From: Panulirus ornatus
Lineage: Eukaryota; Arthropoda; Malacostraca; Decapoda; Palinuridae
Direction of reading: 5' to 3'
Length of the DNA: 64,000 nucleotides
NCBI RefSeq assembly: GCF_036320965.1
Contig: NC_092234.1
Location: forward strand, 35,827,203-35,891,202
Part shown: piece after piece, positions 1 through 12,078 of the stretch
Layout of the letters: the number at the start of each line of letters is the position of its first letter
How positions within the stretch are numbered: the stretch's first letter is position 1
Notes under the pieces: model-generated
Database searches by the model: none
Seen by the model: only the letters and a program-made list of their open reading frames with translations
What the model was told of the DNA's origin: nothing
Program-made: the position numbers and the translations under genes

Positions 1-178
1 TGTGTGTGTATATATATGTATACGTTGAGATGTATAGGTATTTATATTTGCGTGTTTGGACGTATATGTATATACATGTGTCTGCGGGTGTGTTGGGCCA
101 TTCTTTCGTCCGTTTCCTTGCGCTACCTCGCTAACGCAGGAGTCAGCGACAAAGCAAAATAATGATAAAATATATATA
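1..178 (+). mobile_element. RTE-like element, 3' UTR tail only (cut by window edge)
   Basis: The sequence runs through a TG/TA-rich stretch into the conserved block found at the 3' end of every RTE copy here (GGGCCATTCTTTCGTCCG, then GCGCTACCTCGCTAACGC, then GACAAAGCAAAATAATG). The orientation puts the element sense on the + strand, with its body left of the window. The TA/TG-rich part matches the long 3' UTR form. No coding part is present. Confidence 0.8.
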
Positions 179-229
179 GCTGCATCCACCAAGAATATCC
201 CTATCCATGATTTTTTATTCATACATGTT

Positions 230-2030
230 CACTGTCTCGTCTGTTGGTGAGGTCATGCCTGGAACCGAAGAAAGAAAGGCCTCATTCGCTCACGCTCATT
301 TTTTAGCTGTTATTTGTAATGTGTTGAAAACACCGCTCCCTATCCACAACCAATTCCCTCAGACCTTTCTGTTGTTTTCCCTTGCTGCTTCATATTCCAT
401 CATGTAGTCCATTTACTGCACATCACATCTTTTATGCATCATCACTCCAATTCACTCGTGTATGCCTTTCATCCTCCCACATGTTCTGGCCCATACCACT
501 CAAGATATTTTCCACTTTATCCTTCTATTTCCAGTTTGATCTCCTCCTTCTTTTCTTCCTCACTTCTGACATGTACATTTTGACACATCCTCTTTGTCAA
601 CCTCTTCTCACTCATTTTTTCCAAATATCCAAGCCATTTCAGCTCACTCTCTTCATCTCTCTCAGCCATAGTCTTGTATTACTTAATTGAACAATACTCC
701 TCATGAAATGCTTTTAACAGTCATTGAAGATACTCACTCCATTCCCTTTCAACCTCCTCACTACCTATTGCCACTTCCCCATTTGCCCCTTTCCCTGTTA
801 TTCCCATTTGTCCCCTTGTTTTTCTCATACTATTAACCTCCATCCAAAACATCTTATTTTCCTTGAAGTTCACTGATACTCAGTAATGCCAGCTCTCATT
901 TGCCATCTTTTTCAATATCTGCACCTTCCTCTTGATATCCTAAAGCTTTGTTTTACATATGAGTATATGCTTCCCTTCCCAGTATGTTTTGCCCTTATAT
1001 CTCTCCTTTCTCTTCCTTTAGCAACATTACTTTGTCATCCAACCACTCACTACCCTTTCTCACCTACCCAACTCCCAGATGCCACACACTTCTCTTGAAT
1101 ATGGACATGCTTCCCTAAATATCTTCCATCCCTTATCCACTCCTCTTGCTCCATTTACTCTTCCCTTTTGCCATTTTACGCTCCATCTCTCTTGATATTT
1201 TTTCACAGGTTACTATTCAAGGCTGTCTTTCTTCCAGCACCCTCTTCTCACTCATATTATTTCCTCTGTATCAAAAACCCTACAAATCTTCATCCTTACC
1301 TCCACAAAGTAATGATAAGACACCCTATTAGCTGTCATTCTCAACTCCTTAACATCCAAGAGTCTCTCTTTTGCAGTAGTATGTAATCCAGTAATAACCT
1401 CTTACCATCTTCCTACTTGCCCACTTGGACTTATGTATGTCCATCTATTTAAATCAGGTATTCTCAATCACCAGTCCTGTTTCAGCACACAGCTCCACAA
1501 TCTATTCACCATTCTGCTCACGATATTGAATACCCCAGATCCCCCATTTATACCCTGAAGTGCTGTATGATTCACTTTTGCATTTAATCACCCATACTGA
1601 TGCCTGATCTCTTGCATCGAAAATACTTTTATATTCACACAACTGCTCCCAAAACACTTGCCTGTCATCATTCTTCTTCTCATAGTCAGATACTTTACTG
1701 CTAATAATCTCCAGTTTCTCATAACCCACTTAAGTGTGGAGCTCCCTTTCTCACACTCTTCCGCATATTCCCACAATTCCTGCTTGAGGAGTATTGCTAT
1801 GCCTTCCTTAACTCTTGCCCTCATACTAACCACTGGCTTTACCTCTGAGACATTCCCAAGCCATTCCTTCCTTTTATCTTTGAGCATTGTTTCACTCAGT
1901 CAGAACATCTTGGTTCCTTTCCTTTACATACTACATATCTTTCCTTTCCTTTCCTCTTGTTTATATCCACACACACTAGACACCACAGTTTGAGCCTTTG
2001 AGAAGGATGTGAATTCCTCACTTGGCTCAT
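230..2030 (-). mobile_element. Old, internally deleted RTE-like retrotransposon
   Basis: Read on the minus strand this is a heavily mutated RTE copy. About 230-450 matches the long-form 3' UTR. About 450-690 matches the C-terminal coding part. About 710-1430 matches the linker between endonuclease and reverse transcriptase, and 1430-1990 the APE endonuclease. The RT palm (motifs A to C) is missing, with the break near 695. Many stops and indels make it one of the older copies. The 5' end near 2030 abuts the poly-T of a younger minus-strand copy. Assignment rests on similarity to the cleaner copies in this window. Confidence 0.75.
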
Positions 2031-2039
2031 TTTTCTCTT

Positions 2040-4966
2040 ATTTTTTTTTTTTTTTTTTTTATACTTTGTCGCTGTCTCCCGCGTTTGCGAGGTAGCGCGA
2101 GGAAACAGACGAAAGAAATGGCCCAACCCCCATACACACGTACATACACACGTCCACACACGCAAATATACATACCTACACAGCTTTCCATGGTTTACCC
2201 CAGACGCTCCACATGCCTTGATTCAATCCACCGACAGCACGTCAACCCCTGTATACCACATCGCTCCAACCCACTCTATTCCTTGCCCTCCTTTCACCCT
2301 CCTGCATGTTCAGGCCCCGATCACACAAAATCTTTTTCACTCCATCTTTCCACCTCCAATTTGGTCTCCCTCTTCTCCTCGTTCCCTCCACCTCCGACAC
2401 ATATATCCTCTTGGTCAATCTTTCCTCACTCATTCTCTCCATGTGCCCAAACCATTTCAAAACACCCTCTTCTGCTCTCTCAACCACGCTCTTTTTATTT
2501 CCACACATCTCTCTTACCCTTACGTTACTTACTCGATCAAACCACCTCACACCACACATTGTCCTCAAACATCTCATTTCCAGCACATCCACCCTCCTGC
2601 GCACAACTCTATCCATAGCCCACCCTCGCAACCATACAACATTGTTGGAACCGCTATCCCTTCAAACATACCCATTTTTGCTTTCCGAGATAATGTTCTC
2701 GACTTCCACACATTCTTCAAGGCTCCCAGGATTTTTGCCCCCTCCCCCACCCTATGATTCACTTCCGCTTCCATGGTTCCATCCGCTGCCAGATCCACTC
2801 CCAGATATCTAAAACACTTTACTTCCTTCAGTTTTTCTCCATTCAAACTTACCTCCCAATTGACTTGACCCTCAACCCTACTGTACCTAATAACCTTGCT
2901 CGTATTCACATTTACTCTTAACTTTCTTCTTTCACACACTTTACCAAACTCAGTCACCAGCTTCTGCAGTTTCTCACATGAATCAGCCACCAGCGCTGTA
3001 TCATCAGCGAACAACAACTGACTCACTTCGCAAGCTCTCTCATCCACAACAGACTTCATACTTGCCCCTCTTTCCAAAACTCTTGCATTCACCTCATTAA
3101 CAACCCCATCCATAAACAAATTAAACAACCATGGAGACATCACACGCCCCTGCCACAAACCTACATTCACTGAGAACCAATCACTTTCCTCTCTTCCTAC
3201 ACGTACACATGCCTTACATCCTCGATAAAAACTTTTCACTGCTTCTAACAACTTGCCTCCCACACCATGTATTCTTAATACCTTCCACAGAGCATCTCTA
3301 TCAACTCTATCATATGCCTTCTCCAGATCCATAAATGCTTCATACAAATCCATTTGCTTTTCTAAGTATTTCTCACATACATTCTTCAAAGCAAACACCT
3401 GATCCACACATCCTCTACCACTTCTGAAACCACACTGCTCATCCCCAATCTGATGCTCTGTACATGCCTTCACCCTCTCAATCAATACCCTCCCATATAA
3501 TTTATCAGGAATACTCAACAAACTTATACCTCTGTAATTTGAGCACTCACTCTTATCCCCTTTGCCTTTGTACAATGGCACTATGCATGCATTCTGCCAA
3601 TCCTCAGGCACCTCACCATGAGTCATACATACATTAAATAACCTTACCAACCAGTCAACAATACAGTCACCCCCTTTTTTAATAAATTCCACTGCAATAC
3701 CATCCAAACCTGCTGCCTTGCCGGCTTTCATCTTCCGCAAAGCTTTTACTACCTCTTCTCTGTTTACCAAATCATTTACCCTAACCCTCTCACTTTGCAC
3801 ACTACCTGGACCAAAACACCCTATATCTGCCACTCTATCATCAAACACATTCAACAAACCTTCAAAATACTCACTCCATCTCCTCACATCACCACTACTT
3901 GTTATCACCTCCCCATTTGCGCCCTTCACTGAAGTTCCCATTTGCTCCCTTGTCTTACGCACTTTATTGACCTCCTTCCAGAACATCTTTTTATTCTCCC
4001 TAAAATTTAATGATACTCTCTCACCCCAACTCTCATTTGCCCTCTTTTTCACCTCTTGCACCTTTCTCTTGACCTCCTGTCTCTTTCTTTTATACATCTC
4101 CCACTCAGTTGCATTTTTTCCCTGCAAAAATCGTCCAAATGCCTCTCTCTTCTCTCTCACCAATAATCTTACTTCTTCATCCCACCACTCACTACCCTTT
4201 CTAATCTGCCCACCTCCCACTCTTCTTATGCCACAAGCATCTTTTGCGCAATCCATCACTGATTCCCTAAATACATCCCATTCCTCCCCCACTCCCCTTA
4301 CTTCCATTGTTCTCACCTTTTTCCATTCTGTACTCAGTCTCTCCTGGTACTTCCTCACACAAGTCTCCTTCCCAAGCTCACTTACTCTCACCACCCTCTT
4401 TACCCCAACATTCACTCTTCTTTTCTGAAAACCCATACAAATCTTCACCTTAGCCTCCACAAGATAATGATCAGACATCCCTCCAGTTGCACCTCTCAGC
4501 ACATTAACATCCAAAAGTCTCTCTTTCTCGCGCCTGTCAATTAACACGTAATCCAATAACGCTCTCTGGCCATCTCTCCTACTTACATACGTATACTTAT
4601 GTATATCTCGCTTTTTAAACCAGGTATTCCCAATCACCAGTCCTTTTTCAGCACATAAATCTACAAGCTCTTCACCATTTCCATTTACAACACTGAACAC
4701 CCCATGTATACCAATTATTCCCTCAACTGCCACATTACTCACCTTTGCATTCAAATCACCCATCACTATAACACGGTCCCGTGCATCAAAACCACTAACA
4801 CACTCATTCAGCTGCTCCCAAAACACTTGCCTCTCATGATCTTTCTTCTCCTGCCCAGGTGCATATGCACCAATAATCACCCATCTCTCTCCATGAACTT
4901 TCAGTTTTACCCATATTAATCGAGAATTTACTTTCTTACATTCTATCACATACTCCCACTTCTCTT
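2040..4966 (-). mobile_element. RTE-like retrotransposon, 5'-truncated, short 3' UTR form
   Basis: The element is in minus orientation. A run of about 20 T at 2040-2060 is the complement of the poly-A tail. The conserved tail block follows at about 2065-2130 and a short-form 3' UTR runs to about 2240. The coding region extends to about 4960, where similarity to fuller copies stops inside the endonuclease. It is one of the best preserved copies: a single long frame covers most of the endonuclease and the whole RT. A one-base deletion near 2620 shifts the last 130 codons into another frame. Confidence 0.9.
2574..4949 (-). pseudogene. RTE ORF: partial APE endonuclease plus reverse transcriptase, frameshifted C-terminus
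   Basis: This 791-codon minus-strand frame encodes the nicking and copying enzyme of the retrotransposon. Residues about 1-190 are the C-terminal half of an APE endonuclease (GDLNAKVSN, then GMSDHYLVEAKV near the end). A charged linker of about 170 residues follows. The RT then shows KAAGLDGIAVEF, NYRGISLLSIPDKLYGRV, CGFRSGRGCVDQ, motif A MDLEKAYDRVDRD, motif B QGRVMSPWLFNLFMDG, motif C LFADDTALVAD and FRYLGVDLAADG. Motif B has R where most copies have C. The start methionine is only the first ATG after a 5' truncation. A one-base loss near 2620 replaces the normal C-terminus; its remainder continues in another frame at 2242-2631. The FADD catalytic pair is intact, but the ORF lacks both ends and is probably inactive. 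Confidence 0.85.
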
Positions 4967-4974
4967 ATGTTTAT

Positions 4975-5095
4975 TAAGATTGAAACATAAGAAGTTGAAG
5001 GGGTTTCCAGCCCCCAGCTGTGGCCTCACTTAGGTTCTTTCCATGACTCACAGGAATATGGAGGTAAAATTCTTTCTCCCCTACCCCAGGGACCC
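4975..5095 (-). mobile_element. Diverged RTE 5' UTR-like head fragment
   Basis: The stretch contains GGGGTTTCCAGCCCCC and AATTCTTTCTCCCCT in the same order and spacing as the 5' UTR of the fuller copies at 56340-56455. It is strongly diverged. It lies between a 5'-truncated copy and the next RT fragment, so it is either the 5' head of the former joined by a deletion or a separate short insertion. Confidence 0.5.
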
Positions 5096-6010
5096 ATAAA
5101 TGCTACATACAAATCCATCTGTTTTTAATGTATTTCTCATACACATTCTTCAAAAGAAACACCTGATCCACACATCCTCTACCAAACCTGAAACCATATT
5201 ATTCATCTCCAGTTTGATGCTCTGTGCTTGTCACTACTTTCTTAATAAGCACTCTTCCATACAGCTTACAGTTAAGCTCAACAAACTTATACCTCTTTAG
5301 AGTGAACACTAACCTTTTGACTCCCTTGTCTTAATACAGTGGCAATATACAGGTATTCTCCAGTCCTCAGGCACCTCACCATAATCCACAGTCACCTTTT
5401 CTTAAATTCAACAGCACGACCATCCACTCCAGCCATCTTACTGAGTTTCATCTGCAAGGCTTTCCCCTCCTCTCATTTTACCAAATCACTTTCTTTGACT
5501 TTCACATCTCATAACTCCCTGACCAAAATGCCATACATCTAACAACTTGTCATCAAAGACATTCAACATTTGCTCAGATTACTCATTCCATCTCTTCTCC
5601 AACTTATTGCTGCCTGTTAAGTATTTCCCAATCTGCCTCCTTCATCAGTATTTCCATATTGCTTTTTTTTTTTTTTTTCACACAGTTAACTTCCTTCCGA
5701 AACACTTTCTTAATCAATCTGAAATTTGTTGATACACACACAACTACTCTCATCTGCCCTCTTTTTCAGCTCCAGCAGCTAACCCTCTTGTTCACTTTAA
5801 CTCTCGCTTGCCTTCATTATAATCTGAACCTTCCTGTTGATTTCTTACTGTTGTCTTTTGTACGTCTCCCAATCACTCACACATCTTTCCTGTAAGTAAT
5901 GGCCATACATCTCTCTTCTTTTTCATAAGTAGCTTAACTTCATCATCCCATCACTCACTACCCTTTCTCACCTGTCCACATCCCATTTTCTGCATATGGC
6001 ACACTGTTAG
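5095..6010 (-). mobile_element. Old RTE-like fragment (RT N-terminal half and linker)
   Basis: On the minus strand this piece runs from the RT motif A region (complement of ATAAATGCTACATACAAATC at its left end) through the upstream RT motifs into the linker, ending near 6000 (CCACTCACTACCCTTTCTCA). Both the endonuclease and the C-terminal part are missing. Stops and indels are frequent, so no long frame survives. Confidence 0.75.
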
Positions 6011-7559
6011 GGCTGGAGTAAGTATCCATATATCTATAGAGCAGCAGTTGCATATAGGCTGTTATATGTATAAAATTTATGATTACATTATGCATTGTAT
6101 GAAGTGCTTTTGGTCTTAGACAGAATTATCAATTGAAAGACTTTTTAACCCTCAAACATTCAGAAATGAGGATCTTGCAATCATCCCATAGATATGTACA
6201 AATGAGGATCTTGTGATCAACCCTTACGCATTTACAAATTAGGATCTTGTGATCAACATTCACAGATGATCTTCACATTGAGAATGCCTGCCAAAATGTT
6301 AAGGCTGTGTTCTAGACAGGGATAAAGTGGGTTGCATATGGGTGCCTAATGCTTCTACAGGACAATCCCTGAGTTACCCTGCACACACAATACAAAAAGG
6401 AAGTTTTCAGTTTGTGTTGACGTGACAATTACTGATTTCTGCTGAAATGTATACATTATCTTTATAAATGTTAATGATAATGTTTCTTTATGAATGATAT
6501 TGTTTATGAATGAAGAAAAGCCAAATGATTATAATTTATCGGTATGTAAGATAGAAAATGAATATTAAGATGTACATGAAAACAGCATTATCCTTTTGTA
6601 TCTGATAACATTGGAACTGCCACTCCTTAATGGTTATTAGTTGACTAGGATTACAGTATATTATTTATCTCACATTCTATAAGGATAAAACCAGCATCTG
6701 CAAGTTTACAAAAACCTCAGATCCTTAGTGATCAGACAGAAGTAGTGGTTCACTGTGCTTTAGTTATGTAGAATATAGATCACCTGCTTGACAGAATTTA
6801 GCTTGGAACACTCCATCTTATCATCTATCCTAGTATTCCTCGTATTGCCCCAAAGAGATACCAACTTTCCCACATCTTATCTGTGATTACATGTGTGCTC
6901 TCCTGAATGAGTTTTTGTTCTTCACTGTTAGCTAGGGAAGAAAATGCATAACAAACAACTGGAGTGCATGATTACTGTGTGGCTTTTGGCATCTCTAGAA
7001 TGGCCTCACTATGTCTTTTTCTTCACCTTTGATACTAATCTTTGAATTTCAGTTCTTATGTTTATTCCAACAACTTTGGCTTGTATCTAATGAAATATTA
7101 AATAACCCACCTTCTTTGGAATTCCTAGATTACTTGTATTTTTCTTCATTTTTTTTTTTACTGTAGCTTTTATCTAATTAAATGGAAAGCATTTCACTTC
7201 CTGTAAAATCTTAGACTATTTTATCTTTATTCTTTTTTCATTTTTGTTTGTGATGAGCCTTTAACATGGAGGTAATAGAGAATAGTAAAAGGTATGATAA
7301 GAAACATAATGGAGAATGGGAGAGAGTGGAATATAAAAAAGGCAGAGATGCAAGGAGGTACTTTTATTCATAAAATAAAATGGCAAAGAATTTTGAAATA
7401 TGTAAAGCTCCCCATCATTCTCTGAAGTGCAATTCTTTATCATTTAAGTTTCATGTTTAGATTTATTCAAATTAAGTACTGTAATTGCTATAGAATACTA
7501 GCCTTGGATTCAAAAACTACAGTCTCTTAAAAGTTTTACTGGTTTGTTTTCATTTACAG
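6011..7559. other. Intron-like AT-rich sequence upstream of exon A
   Basis: No coding similarity or RTE sequence is visible. The stretch is AT-rich and ends in a pyrimidine-rich tract and TTTACAG just before 7560. The only structure I see is the short tandem repeat listed at 6160-6280. Confidence 0.6.
6160..6280. repeat. Minisatellite, about 37-bp unit, three copies
   Basis: The phrase GAGGATCTTG(C/T)(A/G)ATCA(T/A)C recurs three times at 36-37 bp spacing (about 6168, 6204 and 6241), each preceded by a variant of TTTACAAAT. A partial fourth copy may follow. It lies in intronic sequence with no sign of function. Confidence 0.7.
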
Positions 7560-7845
7560 GAAATGCAGTCACATGAACCCAACAGCATTACTGGAATGAC
7601 AAATTCATCCACAGCTTCTGCCTTCAGCAATATAGGATCTATAGCACCTTCAGTTCTCCTTAAAAAGGCATTAGAACATAAACTGAGTTCCAGTGGCACT
7701 GTAGGGTCTCTAAGAGCTGGAGGATTACGTTATGGAAGCTTTAGGAAATTAGGTTCTCCTGCAGTATCCACAGTTGCAATGGTCTGCTCTATGTACCATA
7801 CAGCAATCACAACATTATCTCAACTAAGGATGGATATTCTTACAG
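7560..7845 (+). CDS. UBE3B: UBE3B-like HECT E3 ubiquitin ligase, internal exon A
   Basis: This is a 286-bp coding exon. The acceptor is a pyrimidine-rich tract with TTTACAG ending at 7559, and the donor is ACAG|GTCAGT after 7845. The frame is open throughout. It starts Glu-Met-Gln-Ser, has a Ser/Ala-rich first third, then LLKKALEHKL and GSLRAGGLRYG, and ends SQLRMDILTG with the Gly codon split after its first base. The next exon (16675) supplies GLCYKSDMVPQLW, so the phases agree. RMDILTG followed by LC is a feature I recall from UBE3B, a ligase with an N-terminal IQ motif and a C-terminal HECT domain that transfers ubiquitin through a cysteine. The HECT domain is outside this window. The first third is poorly conserved, so the assignment rests on the last 20 residues and the join. 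The acceptor sets the start; the internal ATG at 7563 is unlikely to be an initiator. Confidence 0.82.
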
Positions 7846-7945
7846 GTCAGTGAGTGATTAGGCCTACCTCTATATTGCTGGTGAAATTGTTCTTGCTGTT
7901 GTGGCCTTTCAGACAATTTATGTACAAAATGGTGATTTTTATGTA

Positions 7946-8950
7946 CTTTTTTTTTTTCTTGTCTCCCGCTTTTGCGAGGTAGCACAAGGAAACAGACGAA
8001 AGAAATGGCCCAGCCCACCCCCATACACATGTATATACATACGTCCACACACGCAAATATACATACCTACACAGCTTTCCATGGTTTACCCCAGACGCTT
8101 CACATGCCCCGATTCAATCCACTGACAGCACGTCAACCCCGGTATACCACATCGCTCCAATTCACTCTATTCCTTGCCCTCCTTTCACCCTCCTGCATGT
8201 TCAGGCCCCGATCACACAAAATCTTTTTCACTCCATCTTTCCACCTCCAATTTGGTCTCCCTCTTCTCCTCGTTCCCTCCACCTCCGACACATATATCCT
8301 CTTGGTCAATCTTTCCTCACTCATTCTCTCCATGTGCCCAAACCATTTCAAAACACCCTCTTCTGCTCTCTCAACCACGCTCTTTTTATTTCCACACATC
8401 TCTCTTACCCTTATGTTACTTACTCGATCAAACCACCTCACATCACACATTGTCCTCAAACATCTCATTTCCAGCACATCCATCCTCCTGCGCACAACTC
8501 TATCCATAGCCCACGCCTCGCAACCATACAACATTGTTGGAACCACTATTCCTTCAAACATACCCATTTTTGCTTTCCGAGATAATGTTCTCGACTTCCA
8601 CACATTCTTCAAGGCTCCCAGAATTTTCGCCCCCTCCCCCACCCTATGATCCACTTCCGCTTCCATGGTTCCATCCGCTGCCAGATCCACTCCCAGATAT
8701 CTAAAACACTTCACTTCCTCCAGTTTTTCTCCATTCAAACTCACCTCCCAATTGACATGACCCTCAACCCTATTGTACCTAATAACCTTGCTCTTATTCA
8801 CATTTACTCTTAACTTTCTTCTTTCACACACTTTACCAAACTCAGTCACCAGCTTCTGCAGTTTCTCACATGAATCAGCCACCAGCGCTGTATCATCAGC
8901 GAACAACAACTGACTCACTTCCCAAGCTCTCTCATCCTCAACAGACTTCA
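7946..8950 (-). mobile_element. RTE-like retrotransposon, 5'-truncated, short 3' UTR form
   Basis: This minus-strand copy sits 100 bp downstream of the exon A donor. The T-run at 7947-7958 marks its poly-A end; tail block and short-form 3' UTR follow to about 8130. The coding part from 8133 to about 8948 is one open frame from RT motif C (LFADDTALVAD) to the terminal VNWSDVVYRG. Everything upstream of motif C is missing, so it has no endonuclease and no motif A or B. The frame stays open for another 20 codons into unrelated sequence on the right; those residues are not part of the element. Confidence 0.9.
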
Positions 8951-9047
8951 TACACATATATACATATTCATACTTGCTGCCCTCATTCATTCCTGTCTCC
9001 TCCTTGCCACACATGAAATGGCACCCCCCTCCTCCTGAGCATGTGCG
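8951..9047 (-). mobile_element. Fragment of long-form RTE 3' UTR
   Basis: The segment matches the middle of the long 3' UTR form (ACATATTCATACTTGCTGCC, then CCACACATGAAATGGCA), as seen at 27700-27750 and 28690-28745. It forms a spacer between a minus copy on its left and a plus copy on its right. Confidence 0.65.
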
Positions 9048-9079
9048 AAACAGAAGAAGTCACACGGGGAGTGCTCATC

Positions 9080-9768
9080 CTCCTCGAAGGCTCAGATTGG
9101 GGTGTCTAAATGTGTGTGGATGTAACCAAGATGAGAAAAAAGGAGAGATAGGTAGTATGTTTGAGGAAAGGAACCTGGATGTTTTGGCTCTGAGTGAAAC
9201 GAAGCTCAAGGGTAAAGGGGAAGAGTGGTTTGGGAATGTCTTGGGAGTAAAGTCAGGGGTTCGTGAGAGGAGGAGAGCAAGAGAAGGAGTAGCACTACTC
9301 CTGAAACAGGAGTGGTGGGAGTATGTGATAGAGTGTAAGGAAGTAAACTCTAGATTGATATGGGTAAAACTGAAAGTTGATGGAGAGAGAGGGGTGATTA
9401 TTGGTGCATATACACCTGGGCATGAGAAGAAAGATCATGAGTGGGAAGTGTTTTGGGAGCAGCTGAGTGACTGTGTTAGTAGTTTTGATGCACAAGACCA
9501 GGTTATATTGATGGGTGATGTGAATGCAAAGGTGAGTAATGTGGCAGTTGAGGGAATAATTGGTGTACATGGGGTGTTCAGTGTTGTAAATGGAAATGGT
9601 GAAGAGCTTGTAGATTTATGTGCTGAAAAAGGACTGGTGATTGGGAATACTTGGTTTAAAAAGAGAGATATACATAAATATACGTATGTAAGTAGGAGAG
9701 ATGGCCAGAGAGCATTATTGGATTACGTGTTAATTGATAGGCGCGCGAAAGGGAGACTTGGATGTTGA
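9080..9768 (+). pseudogene. RTE APE-type endonuclease domain (broken ORF start)
   Basis: This open frame encodes the N-terminal APE endonuclease, which nicks target DNA to prime reverse transcription. Visible motifs in order are LGCLNVCGCNQDEKKGEIGS, LALSETKLKG (with the expected catalytic Glu), LIWVKLKVDG, IIGAYTPGHEKKDHE, ILMGDVNAKVSN (Asp and Asn of the catalytic centre), GNTWFKKRDIHKYTYVSRRD and LLDYVLIDRR. The closing SDHYLVEAKV motif follows after a frameshift near 9755, in another frame (9734-10222). The frame is also open upstream to 8974 across unrelated sequence. Its true start is uncertain because no ATG sits directly before the conserved part. Confidence 0.8.
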
Positions 9769-10620
9769 TGTGCTGAGAGGTGCAACTGGAGGTATGTCTG
9801 ATCATTATCTTGTGGAGGCAAAAGTGAAGATTTGTAGAGGTTTTCAGAGAAGAAGAGAGAATGTTGGGGTGAAGAGAGTGGTGAGAGTAAGTGAGCTTAG
9901 GAAGGAGACTTGTGTGAGGAAGTACCAGGAGAGACTGAATACAGAATGGAAAAAGGTGAGAACAAAGGAGGTAAGGGAAGTGGGGGAAAAATGGAATGTA
10001 TTTAGGGAAGCAGTGATGGCTTGTTCAGAAGATGCTTGTGGCATGAGAAGAGTGGGAGGTGGGCAGATTAGAAAGGGTAGTGAGTTGTGGGATAAAGAAG
10101 TAAGATTATTAGTGAGCGAGAAGAGAGAGGCATTTGGACGATTTTGCAAGGAAATAATGCAAATGACTGGGAGATGTATAAAAGAAAGAGGCAGGAGGTC
10201 AAGAGAAAGGTGCAAGAGGTGAAAAAGAGGGCAAATGAGAGTTGGGGTGAGAGAGTATCATTAAATTTTAGGGAGAATAAAAAGATGTTTTGGAAGGAGG
10301 TAAATAAAGTGCATAAGACAAGGGAAGAAATGGGAACATCAGTGAAGGGGGCAAATGGGGAGGTGATAACAAGTAGTGGTGATGTGAGAAGGAGAGAGTG
10401 AGTATTTTGAAGGTTTGTTGAATGTGTTTGATGATAGAGTGGCAGATATAGGGTATTTTGGTCCAGGTGGTGTGCAAAGTGAGAGGGTTAGGGAGAATGA
10501 TTTGGTAAACAGAGAAGAGGTAGTAAAAGTTTTACGGAAGATGAAAGCCAGCAAGGCAGTGGATTTGGATGGTATTGCAATGGAATTTATTAAAAAAGGG
10601 GTGACTGTGTTGTTGACTGG

Positions 10621-11331
10621 TTGGTAAGATTATTTAATGTATGTATGACTCATGGTGAGTTGCCTGAGGATTGGCAGAATGCTTGCATAGTTCCATTGTA
10701 CAAAGGCAAAGGGGATAAAAGTGAGTGCTCAAATTATAGAGGTATAAGTTTGTTGAGTATTCCTGGTAAATTATATGGGAGGGTATTGATTGAGAGGGTG
10801 AAGGCATGTACAGAGCATCAGATTGGAGAAGAGCAGTGTGGTTTCAGAAGTGGTAGAGGATGTGTGGATCAGGTGTTTGCTTTGAAGAATGTATGTGAGA
10901 AATACTTAGAAAAGCAAATGGATTTCTACGTAGCATTTATGGATCTGGAGAAGGCATATGATAGAGTTGATGGAGATGCTCTGTGGAAGGTATTAAGAAT
11001 ATATGGTGTGGGAGGCAAGTTTTTAGAAGCAGTGAAAAGTTTTTATCGAGGATGTAAGGCATGTGTACGTGTAGGAAGAGAGGAAAGTGATTGGTTCTTC
11101 GTGAATGTAGGTTTGCGGCAAGGGTGCGTGATGTCTCCATGGCTGTTTACTTTGTTTATGGATGGTGTTGTTAGGGAGGTGACTGCAGGAGTTTTGGAAA
11201 GAGGGGCAAGTATGCAGTCTGTTGTGGATGAGAGAGCTTGGGAAGTGAGTCAGTTGTTGTTCGCTGATGATACAGCGCTGGTGGCTGATTCATGTGAGAA
11301 ACTGCAGAAGCTGGTGTGTGAAAGTGTGTGA
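10621..11331 (+). pseudogene. RTE reverse transcriptase core segment
   Basis: This 236-codon frame holds the RT palm: GDKSECSNYRGISLLS, CGFRSGRGCVDQ, motif A MDLEKAYDRVDGD, motif B QGCVMSPWLFTLFMDG and motif C LFADDTALVAD. All key motifs are intact. The frame is lost near 11315 and similarity resumes in another frame (11267-11809: FRYLGVDLAADR and the Cys/Trp-rich C-terminal part). It is a dead fragment of the element at 9048-12078. Confidence 0.8.
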
Positions 11332-12078
11332 AAGAAGAAAGCTGAGAGTAAATGTGAATAAGAGCAAGGTTATTAGGTACAGTAGGGTTGAGGGTCAAGT
11401 CAATTGGGAGGTAAGTTTGAATGAAGAAAAACTGGAGGAGGTGAAGTGTTTTCGATATCTGGGAGTGGATTTGGCAGCAGATAGAACCATGGAAGCGGAA
11501 GTGAATCATAGGGTGGGGGAGGGGGCGAAAGTTCTGGGAGCCTTGAAGAATGTGTGGAAGTCGAGAACGTTATCTTGGAAAGCAAAAATGGGTATGTTTG
11601 AAGGAGTAGTGTTTCCAACAATGATATATTGTTGCAAGGTGTGGGCTATAGACAGAGTTGTGCAGAGGAGGGTGGATGTGCTGGAAATGAGATGTTTGAG
11701 GACAATATGTGGTGTGAGGTGGTTTGATCGAATAAGTAATGAAAAGGTAAGAGAGATGTGTGTGGTGGTAAAAAGAGTGTGGTTGAGAGAGCAGAAGAGG
11801 GTGTTTTGAAGTGGTTTGGACACATGGAGAGAATGAGTGAGGAAAGATTGACCAAGAGGATATATGTGTCAGAGGTGGAGGGAATGAGGAAAAGTGGGAG
11901 ACCAAATTGGAGGTGCTAAGATGAAGTGAAAAAGATTTTCAGTGATTGGGGCCTGAATATGCAGGAGGGTGAAAGGCTTACAAGGAATAGAGTGAACTGG
12001 AATGATGTGTTATACCGGGGTCTATGTGCTGTCAATGGATTGAACCAGGGCATATGAAGCATCTGGGATAAACCACAA

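Larger units (their letters stand above)
9048..12078 (+). mobile_element. RTE-like retrotransposon, nearly full coding length, degenerate
   Basis: This plus-strand copy begins with the end of the 5' UTR (GGGGAGTGCTCATCCTCCTC). It runs through endonuclease (9080-9840), linker (to about 10400), RT (10420-11480) and the C-terminal region (to about 12020), and stops in the 3' UTR at about 12078 with no tail block. It gives the best view of the endonuclease start (LGCLNVCGCNQDEKKGEIGS). Several frameshifts split it, near 9755, 10145, 10400, 10620 and 11315 and at the C-terminal end, so it cannot encode a working protein. Confidence 0.9.

Noticed and set aside
6160..6280. Regularly spaced repeats, considered as a possible CRISPR-like array
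   Set aside because: Only three imperfect units with no distinct spacers, in an animal intron. It is a minisatellite.
7563..7853. Exon A read as a separate 96-codon gene starting at ATG 7563
   Set aside because: A strong acceptor lies directly upstream, a donor at 7846 cuts the frame, and the sequence continues in phase in exon B. The stop at 7851 is in the intron.
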